The notes under the pieces were generated by a model, which worked only from the letters and a program-made list of their open reading frames with translations, had not been told where the DNA came from and ran no database searches. From the NCBI GenBank assembly GCA_024243835.1, contig JALPMN010000542.1, positions 1-16,832 on the forward strand: a DNA stretch of 16,832 nt. The letters are read 5' to 3'. Position numbers and translations under genes: made by a program. Source of the DNA: Enteropsectra breve (lineage: Eukaryota > Microsporidia). This document shows positions 1 through 6,487 of the stretch, in pieces (the stretch's first letter is position 1; each line of letters starts with the position of its first letter).

Positions 1-64
1 ATGTTTTTATTTTTATCTAAAATGTCTCTTTTTTATTTTATTTTGTGCATTTATATTTTTCAGG

Positions 65-123
65 GGGGGCAGATAACAACCCAGGTGCAAAAAATTTAAT
101 TAAGGGGGCAGATAACAACCCAG
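65..123. repeat. 20-bp direct repeat pair
   Basis: GGGGGCAGATAACAACCCAG occurs at 65-84 and exactly again at 104-123, with a 39-bp period. The AT-rich spacer differs from the unit. The first copy is preceded by two more G and by TTTTTCA. The unit is GC-rich against a very AT-rich background, so this is unlikely to be chance. It could be the subterminal repeat region of a mobile element lying to the left of the window, by analogy with the repeated 12-mers before the integrase at the right edge; that reading is inference. Confidence 0.8.
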
Positions 124-786
124 ATCCGTGTCTTTTAATTATAAAAATAAGCCCTGAAATAATGCTATTTGTTAATACCATTGCTGCAAAAAAATAACTG
201 TTATTGAGTTTTAAGGTAACTTAATCTATAATAGAATATACCTATGTGAAGGTATAGGTCAGGTTATTTTTTATGTTTAATTTAATAAAATATAAACAGT
301 TAAATAAATGATTAAATCATTAAAAACAAATTTATATTTTTGATTAATCAAAAAATTAATTAGTGATTGATGATAAATTAAAAATATAAAAAGGATGAAC
401 GAAGCCTGTCGCATTAGTATTCATACATTCGTGATTAGTATCTCAGACAAAGAGACGCTAATTTTATGAAAAATATAAGTGAATATACACTACTTTTAAG
501 GGTAGCATAAATTATTTTTTAATAAAGGATAGACTTCTCACTAATGATATCCCTGCGCTCTTTTATATAAAACTCTTTCTAATAGAAGGGTGTAAAACTA
601 TATCTCTTATCAAGAAATCATATCTTCTATAGAACATTTTGATCAAAAAATAATATTTGGTTGATTTATTAAATTATTGAACCTTAATTCTCGAAGAACC
701 GATATAATACAACTGGTACTTATAAAAGCAGTGTGTAATTAAGCTTTAAGTTCTTGACTTGTAATGCATGTATAAAAGCTATTTGA

Positions 787-1256
787 GCCAAGGATTCTTA
801 TCTAACGCCTCATACTGCAATGAAATATCTTCTTGAATATTTCGGCAAGGTAAAATTTTCTGCAAAGTTTTACAATAAAAACATCTTTAAAAAGTAGTTG
901 AGCTTTCATTTTTAGCGCAGCAGGTTACCGCAAAGAATGATAAACATAATAATTTTAAGAATTTGTACCTAAATACAATTTATAAATCTGTTTTCATCAT
1001 AAAGCGTGATGAGCAAAGCATGGCGTTGCCTGAGGCATCCCATATGCTTATTTTATCGTAAATAAGGTTAGTTTGATATATTCTTATTTAAAACTCTCAA
1101 TCATTGGTATGCCAACCTACCAATGAAGCTTTTCTTTTACTATACGCGAAATTTCCCTTTGCATCTTTTATCCAAATTTTTACATTTACATTTTTGTGTG
1201 CAGGGGAAATGTGTAGCTTAATAAAGTTATTGGAATACTCAAATCAGGTGGATTGA
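787..1256 (+). pseudogene. Possible decayed gene, unidentified
   Basis: Three adjoining plus-strand open segments in changing frames: 787-897 (36 codons), 891-1061 (56 codons) and 1092-1256 (54 codons). The first two overlap at a run of five A (889-893), where a one-base slip would join them. The segments read like protein rather than low-complexity AT translation, for example ALPEASHMLIL near the end of the second and KYLLEYFGKVKFSAKF in the first. No family was recognised. There is no convincing start or CCC motif. Chance open frames in AT-rich DNA are the alternative, so confidence is low. Confidence 0.2.
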
Positions 1257-1323
1257 CAATGTGTAATTTTGCATTAGTTTTTATTTAGGCATATTCATGT
1301 TATTCTTCCATTTTAAAGCCCCT

Positions 1324-2190
1324 ATGTCCGATTTTCTCCCAAAAGTCTCGACTCTGGATGAAGAACACCAATTTTTCTCAAATCATCTTAAGAACGTCGC
1401 TTCATTCATTCTATCAAATAAAGACCTTAAGGCATGGCTTCTCGCGACTGACTATTCAGAATTTGTGAACATCAAGGCTTTCAAGATAATTATAAAGATG
1501 CTTGATGATGGCGTAAAATATAATAATCTCACGGAAGAAGAGCAAGATGCTGTTAAGCTTTTAAACAATTATATCATTAAGTTTGACGAAAATATTCTTA
1601 TGTCTGACAAGATAAAAACTATTATAATGCCGCCCAAAATATCTAGTGAAAACCAGCTTGAAACCCCATTTGGAGACATGAATATCACAACTAACACTAC
1701 AGTCAGGTGGCCTTCCAAGAATACGAGTAAAGAAGAGACACATAAGGCTTTGTATCTAAACACAGATTTATATCCTGCAGACACTAATTCTACTGGTATT
1801 GTTGATTTTGCAATTAGAACAGTTTATGAAAATGATAGCTGCGGAATATGCGGTGATTGCTGTTACAATGAAATTGTCTTAAACGGATTCTCAGCCAATA
1901 AGTATTTTATCTTGCGAATAATCCTGAGTAGTGATTTTGGAAGTAAAACAGTTGAGTTTAAAAAGAAATATTTAATCAAAAGTGTAGAAGGGCAATTATT
2001 TCTACCAGACGAGTATGAGATTGCTTCTCTTTTATATATAGTGGAATATTATGATGAAAAGCGGCCATATGCCAGCTTATATTGTGATTCCCAGCCGCAT
2101 GTCTTTAAAACTATTGAAAGTGAAGATGACGATGATATATATAGAGAAGTCTATCTGATGCTGAGGAGAGTTTCTTCTAATGCGGATTAA
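1324..2190 (+). CDS. Family A protein 1: USP-like (C19) pseudoenzyme
   Basis: A 288-aa soluble-looking protein with a paralog immediately downstream. The order of conserved blocks resembles a ubiquitin-specific protease domain: a block in the place of the Cys box (residues 15-40, LKNVASFIL then DLKAWLL), an EEQDAVKLL stretch (72-80) where USPs carry the QQDA-E-F-L motif, PFGDM (115-119) followed by an EE...L.L segment, a C-x2-C finger (C173, C176, with extra C179, C180), a YFILRI strand, a YEIASLLYIV strand (231-240), and a YCD...Y-L-M-L-R-R ending. The catalytic Cys position is not Cys, and no GHY-type His motif is present, so it is probably catalytically dead. The fold call is inference from motif order; no function is known. 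The start was chosen at the ATG two codons after GCC, preceded by CCCC (1319-1322); an upstream in-frame ATG at 1297 would add 9 residues. No signal peptide or membrane segment is seen. Confidence 0.8.
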   Translation: MSDFLPKVSTLDEEHQFFSNHLKNVASFILSNKDLKAWLLATDYSEFVNIKAFKIIIKMLDDGVKYNNLTEEEQDAVKLLNNYIIKFDENILMSDKIKTIIMPPKISSENQLETPFGDMNITTNTTVRWPSKNTSKEETHKALYLNTDLYPADTNSTGIVDFAIRTVYENDSCGICGDCCYNEIVLNGFSANKYFILRIILSSDFGSKTVEFKKKYLIKSVEGQLFLPDEYEIASLLYIVEYYDEKRPYASLYCDSQPHVFKTIESEDDDDIYREVYLMLRRVSSNAD

Positions 2191-2758
2191 CAACAGAAAA
2201 CAAATATTTCACAATAATAGAAAATAAATTCTTTTTAAGAAACGGAAATTAAAAGCAGTCTGTCCTTATAGAATGTTTTTCTTGCTGTATTAACAAAATA
2301 TTTGCTAGTATAGTGCTAAATACTTTTATAATACAAACAAATATGCTCTGTTTAGTATTTTTATACATCACAAAGTTGATCAAAATTAAAAGAGTTGAAA
2401 CTTTTAAAAAGCTTAATGCACTTTAATGAACCGAGTATTATACAAACAGATGTTTCTATGTGATCAACAAAATACTATAGCTTGAGCCGTACTTATTGTT
2501 AGACTTTTACTAATCAACTCAAATTTTCCCACAGTTTTATAAAGGGGTATTGTAAAACTCCTTTTTAATTATGCTTGCTACTCGATAAATTATTTAATGA
2601 CATGGGTAACAAAACTATACATTAGTTAGTAATGCTAATTTATTTGTACGCCATTTTAATTCCCATGCTTCTCTTGTAATGAAGCATTCGCTTTTTCATA
2701 GCAATAAATGGTCGTTTTATTTTCTTATTATAAAAAAACAAATTTATTAGTAGCCCAT
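2191..2758. other. Intergenic region between family A paralogs
   Basis: AT-rich, with no gene seen. It shares short stretches with the 3' flank of the second paralog: AGCAGTCTGTCCTTA near 2253 resembles AGCAATCTGTCCTTA near 3817, and TGCTCTGT occurs at about 2344 and again near 4130. This suggests the duplicated unit included 3' flanking DNA. It ends with CCC at 2754-2756, three bases before the start of the next gene. Confidence 0.5.
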
Positions 2759-3766
2759 ATGAGTGTCGGATATGAGCTTTACTGCTGTGTCATTGGACTA
2801 GTTCTTTTGGCAGTATGTAGCTTAGCAGTGTACTTAATATATTTTAAAGAGCACAAGCATTTCTCCAAGCATCTCCAGAATATCTCAGCGTTTTTTCTTT
2901 TAAATAAAGACTTAAAGTCATGGGTGCTACACACAGACTATCCAGAAAATGCCAACCACAGTACTCTCAAGATTATAATAAAGATGCTTGATGATGGCAT
3001 TAAATTCAATAATCTTACGAAAGACGAACAAAAAGCTGTCAAGTTGCTAAATGAATATTTTATTGTCTATGATTCCAATATTAGAAATACCTACGAGAAA
3101 GTTGACCAGGGTCCTGATGAGTCTTCTACTTTGAATGCTTTTATAAATGAGCCCAAGGATAGTGATGTATACCTCAAATTATTTTTCTTTTTGAAAGATC
3201 TTAGAAAATGCTATGAAAGCCAGCTTGATTCTCCATTTAGAAGTATGGATGTTACAGTAACCACGTCAACCTGGTGCAGCTCACGGGATCAAACCATAGA
3301 AGAGACTGATGAGGGTACGTTGCTATATACAAGACTGTTTTTGAAAGATATCGATAAAACAGGGGCCGTCGATTTAAAGGTGATTAAAGAATACAGAGAA
3401 TTCGACTGTTCTGTATGTGAAGACGAATGTGAAAACTACGTAAATATAAACCATGTTTCAGCAGGTAGGTATTTTATTTTGCAAATACAGATAATGGGCA
3501 ATTTTAAAGGAAGATCCATAGAATTTAAAAAGAAGTATTGCATTAAAAACGAAAAAGGCGAAAAAATTCTTCCGAACGAATATGAAATAGTATCTTTATT
3601 GCATATTACGGGCCAATGGATGGATAATCAGCCAATTATGACTCACTTATATACCAACACTAAGCCACTAATATTAAAGAATCTTAAAGTAAAAAATGGT
3701 GATCATTCAATTAATGGGCATATCTATGCTATGATGAAGGAAGTTCCGAGTAATGTGAGTGTTTAA
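2759..3766 (+). CDS. Family A protein 2: membrane-anchored USP-like pseudoenzyme
   Basis: A 335-aa paralog of the gene at 1324-2190, with near-identical blocks such as KIIIKMLDDG (71-80) and EFKKKY (255-260). Unlike its sibling it begins with a hydrophobic segment (residues 6-28, then KEHKH), which reads as a signal anchor or uncleaved signal peptide, so it is probably ER-inserted or secreted. It also has about 25 extra residues (115-150) before PFRSM. The USP-like layout is the same: LQNISAFFLL then DLKSWVL, DEQKAVKLL (89-97), EETDEG, the finger C217-x2-C220-x3-C224, YFILQI, YEIVSLLHI and a final YAMM strand. The position of the catalytic Cys is Lys or His, and the GHY motif is absent. The ATG at 2759 was preferred because CCC lies at 2754-2756; an in-frame ATG at 2708 would add 17 residues and blur the anchor. 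Confidence 0.8.
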   Translation: MSVGYELYCCVIGLVLLAVCSLAVYLIYFKEHKHFSKHLQNISAFFLLNKDLKSWVLHTDYPENANHSTLKIIIKMLDDGIKFNNLTKDEQKAVKLLNEYFIVYDSNIRNTYEKVDQGPDESSTLNAFINEPKDSDVYLKLFFFLKDLRKCYESQLDSPFRSMDVTVTTSTWCSSRDQTIEETDEGTLLYTRLFLKDIDKTGAVDLKVIKEYREFDCSVCEDECENYVNINHVSAGRYFILQIQIMGNFKGRSIEFKKKYCIKNEKGEKILPNEYEIVSLLHITGQWMDNQPIMTHLYTNTKPLILKNLKVKNGDHSINGHIYAMMKEVPSNVSV

Positions 3767-4570
3767 GCACCGTGTTTTAACTTCTTGTCTTCAAGCAGCA
3801 TTATGATGTCTGATAGCAATCTGTCCTTAAATTTCGTTTTTGTACAATAAGATAGAACCATGATATGAGTATTTGAATAAAAATGCTTGTTTGTATAGCA
3901 TTGTATTAGTCAACAAATTTACTGTTTTATCATGTTTAAGCAACTATATATCGTTCTTAATCATCGGAGAGCATATAAATTTGCTCCTTTTGCGATATTT
4001 ATGGCTATCTTTGTTAGTAATACAGCAAATTTATAATTTTCATTTGATAAATAGACTTTAATATAAATTGCAGAAGAATTCTATGTCTTTATAGCTTTAA
4101 GATAGAAGAATTAGAACGTTGAGAAACAAATGCTCTGTATCAATAAAATATTTAACCAGAGTGTTATTTATCCTATAGATACAACATAACACTATGTAAT
4201 CTTTCTAGGCATTAAATCTTGGAGTATATAAAATCCTGAGCGCTCAAAACCAAATATTTTTGAATTATATTCATTTCTTTATCAAAAATAATCATGTAAC
4301 AAGCACTGGGCTATAGCAATGTGGATTACTACTCATAAATATTTATTTTTGAATTCTGCCCTATATTTAAAATGAATTGTTTCTTTAGACCCCATTTAGG
4401 TAACAAGCGATCATAGTAGACTGATACAAGAGCAATAAATGGTATTAGTCAAATTCGTATTCTATCTTTAGATAAACACTGACCTACGCTTCATCTCTAG
4501 TAAAAATTTTCAAACACTCTTAGGGCGTTTAGGAGTATAAACAAAAAAGTCATTGAGAATATTGATTATT
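3767..4570. other. Long AT-rich intergenic region
   Basis: About 800 bases without a gene I can support. The first part looks like a diverged copy of the 3' flank of the upstream paralog. A 62-codon open frame (3873-4061) reads as hydrophobic AT-rich translation with no CCC motif or recognisable domain and was not called. The right end is the convergent 3' flank of the minus-strand Mis18-type gene. Confidence 0.4.
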
Positions 4571-4975
4571 TTATTGATACACCTTTTTATATATTTTAGA
4601 TACTACGCTTTTCAGCTTCTCAACATCATCTATCACTTCATATAGACACTTTTCCTTCGATAGAACAGAGCCAAGCATGTAGCTCGTCACTCCCTCCTTC
4701 CGGAAGGCGTACATCCCTGCATATCCATTCCATTCCTCAGAGACACTGAGCAGATAGCACCCAACAACTGCGCCACATGTGCATTTCAAGTCCTGCACCA
4801 TACACCCATCGAAGGCGTCTATGCCCACGGTCCTCTCCCTCTCCTCCTGCACGGTGCTGAAGGAGTGTACCAGATGGCCATTCTTTATTGTGTGGAGTGT
4901 GAATGAGTCTGTTAGTATTTTTCTGCATTCTCCGCATTGTATCACAAATGGATTTCTCAGACCAGAATCACCCAT
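4571..4975 (-). CDS. Mis18/Yippee-type zinc-binding protein
   Basis: A 134-aa protein carrying a Yippee-Mis18 (MeDIY/CULT-like beta-tent) zinc domain. Near the N-terminus NPFVIQCGECRKILTDSF (8-25) gives the first zinc knuckle C14-x2-C17 and the ILTDS signature typical of Mis18. LKCTCGAVVGCY (63-74) gives the second knuckle and the CG..VG turn, and VTSYMLGSV is the conserved strand that usually ends the domain. A short charged helix follows (YEVIDDVEKLKSVVSKIYKKV). In fungi and animals Mis18 proteins license centromeres for CENP-A/Cnp1 loading in the nucleus; that role here is inferred. The protein is much shorter than the roughly 190-230 aa of the well-known homologs. The second knuckle reads C65-x-C67, not the usual C-x2-C. 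The start follows AGTCC directly, with no CCC motif. The domain is also found in Yippee proteins, so the exact orthology is less certain than the fold. Confidence 0.75.
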   Translation of the reverse strand: MGDSGLRNPFVIQCGECRKILTDSFTLHTIKNGHLVHSFSTVQEERERTVGIDAFDGCMVQDLKCTCGAVVGCYLLSVSEEWNGYAGMYAFRKEGVTSYMLGSVLSKEKCLYEVIDDVEKLKSVVSKIYKKVYQ

Positions 4976-5329
4976 GGACTAAAAATGTAATTTTTTTAAA
5001 TTTGCAAATAAAGAATTAAGACAAATGCTTGTTAAGAAGGCAGATAAAAATGGGCTGATTATAAGAAGATGAGCTTCATATTATGTGTATTATACCAACA
5101 GCTAAACAGATGATTGTTAAAACACAAGAAGTTGCATATTCACTAACTTTAAATCAGAGTCATAACTTGATATTGATAATAAACTCTATAATATTAGTCC
5201 TTTATAAAATAAAAATGCCTTTATAGATGCTTCTGAAGATGCTTTTATAGATGCATCTGTATTTATTGAAAATTATGATTAAAGACTAATTAATATGCCT
5301 AAAAAGTATAATACAAAATATAAAACACA
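4976..5329. other. Divergent intergenic region
   Basis: This lies between two divergently transcribed genes (Mis18-type on minus, ERD2-like on plus). It is AT-rich, with no gene seen. It contains an imperfect direct repeat of about 21 bp (5215-5235 and 5239-5259, ATGC-TTTATAGATGC-TCTG). Neither flanking start has a CCC/GGG trinucleotide next to it, in contrast to most genes in the window. Confidence 0.5.
5215..5259. repeat. Imperfect 24-bp-period direct repeat
   Basis: Two copies of a 21-bp segment (5215-5235 and 5239-5259) differ at two positions and start 24 bp apart. They lie about 70 bases upstream of the ERD2-like start. Function unknown. Confidence 0.6.
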
Positions 5330-6151
5330 ATGTGCACCGCACATATTATAAAAGAACCGAGCATCTTCATCTACCTGGGTATCACAATAATACCCGCCTG
5401 CCTCATGTTTATCTACTACAAAACTTGCTATACACCTGAAGCCTCAGAATGCAACAAGTGCAGCAGTGTGAAAATATTTATTTTTGAATCTCTTTTTATG
5501 GAGAAGGCTGTCAATTTATACACTATTTTTGGAATACTGCGGGAAGAAGATCCTGGATTCCTCGTTGCCTTCCTGAATCTGCTCTTTTTTGTCCTGAAAG
5601 GCATAAGCATCCAGCTGAAAAATAAGCTTTTTGTGTCGGTTATTTTAATATCAATGCTGATGCGCTTCTTCTATATGTACCGCCTCGGTGTCAGGGGTGT
5701 CTTCTATGCACCCTGTGATATGCGCTACATCCTCCGGCCGATCCAGCTGCTCGCCATGAAGCTCCAATACGCCCGCTACACCGTGCGCTACATCCATCTC
5801 TGCTATCTTCTCAAGGACTTTGTGAAGATCTACTACACGGGCTGGCAGACATACTATTTTTTATCCCTGTTTTTCTATATCATCCTTGAATGCTGCCAGC
5901 GCCAGTCCACCCCCACGTATCCGTGCTACGCGTATGCTGAGTCCTTTGTTCTTCTGGCCTCCGTTGGCACAGACGGCTACTACCTGTTCTCCAAGAGCTT
6001 CTGCAACAAGTTCTGTGAAATAACGACAATTCTAAAATTTATACTTCAGATAAACCTGTTCTTTATCTTGTTTTGGATAAAGCAGATGGAAAGGCTTGAA
6101 AAAGAGGAGACACGCAAGAACCAAAATGAATCTATGAAGGCTCGTTTATAG
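5330..6151 (+). CDS. Divergent ERD2-like multi-pass membrane protein
   Basis: A 273-aa polytopic membrane protein. From about residue 77 onward it follows the layout of the ER-lumen retention (KDEL/HDEL) receptor: a hydrophobic helix ending LKGISIQLKNKLF (resembling the GISGKSQ turn), a helix with MRFFYMY where ERD2 has ARYLDLF, a later FYIILECCQRQ where ERD2 has the LE...PQ stretch, YAYAESFVLLAS...YYLF, and a last helix followed by a charged Lys/Glu tail. ERD2 recycles escaped ER proteins from the Golgi. Several ligand-contact residues of the receptor (the Asp after the conserved Arg, the YR pair) are not conserved, so ligand specificity is doubtful. Residues 1-56 are an extra segment with one hydrophobic stretch (12-29) and C-x2-C. 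The in-frame ATG at 5498 would give 217 aa, the usual ERD2 length, but the codons before it look coding. It could instead be another PQ-loop-like membrane protein. Confidence 0.5.
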   Translation: MCTAHIIKEPSIFIYLGITIIPACLMFIYYKTCYTPEASECNKCSSVKIFIFESLFMEKAVNLYTIFGILREEDPGFLVAFLNLLFFVLKGISIQLKNKLFVSVILISMLMRFFYMYRLGVRGVFYAPCDMRYILRPIQLLAMKLQYARYTVRYIHLCYLLKDFVKIYYTGWQTYYFLSLFFYIILECCQRQSTPTYPCYAYAESFVLLASVGTDGYYLFSKSFCNKFCEITTILKFILQINLFFILFWIKQMERLEKEETRKNQNESMKARL

Positions 6152-6487
6152 GTCGAATAAATATTAAAATTAGTATTTCAAGATACTTATTGTTAACTAA
6201 TGCTTAGTTTTGATATCAACATTATTGAATATTTAGCTATTAAAACTCATGCTCTTTTGAACTATTCTCAATTCATTGATGAAATTAGAGATATTTTCCT
6301 ACGTTATTGATGAAATTAGAGATATTTTCCTACGTTATTGATGAAATAACATTTTATACTACTAAACATCTTATATTTTTATACTTTAAATGCCTTTTTA
6401 AATGCCATTAAATAGATTTGTTCTAACTACTTCATCTTTTAAAATAATAATAGAAATAATAAATTTAATAATAAATTAACTCTTTAC
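6152..6487. other. Convergent 3' intergenic region with repeat
   Basis: This lies between the 3' ends of the ERD2-like gene (plus) and CSE1 (minus). It is AT-rich with no gene seen. It holds the 31-bp tandem repeat at 6275-6347. The TAATAATAGAAATAATAAA run just before 6480 probably lies in the CSE1 3' region. Confidence 0.5.
6275..6347. repeat. 31-bp tandem repeat, about 2.4 copies
   Basis: Two identical 31-bp copies (6275-6305, 6306-6336) are followed by a partial copy (6337-6347). The unit begins ATTGATGAAATTAGAG. The exact identity suggests a recent duplication. Confidence 0.85.

Larger units (their letters stand above)
1..1323. other. Gene-poor left edge, AT-rich
   Basis: No intact gene was recognised. 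The stretch holds a 20-bp direct repeat pair (65-84 and 104-123) and, between 787 and 1256, three consecutive open segments in shifting plus-strand frames that may be a decayed gene; both are listed separately. A small 6-bp inverted repeat (ATACCT / AGGTAT) lies near 238-255. The last bases before 1324 form the promoter-proximal region of the first family A gene, with CCCC at 1319-1322. No tRNA A-box/B-box pair was found. Confidence 0.5.

Noticed and set aside
3873..4061. 62-codon plus-strand open frame
   Set aside because: Hydrophobic AT-rich translation with no CCC motif, no recognisable domain and no similarity to the neighbouring family.
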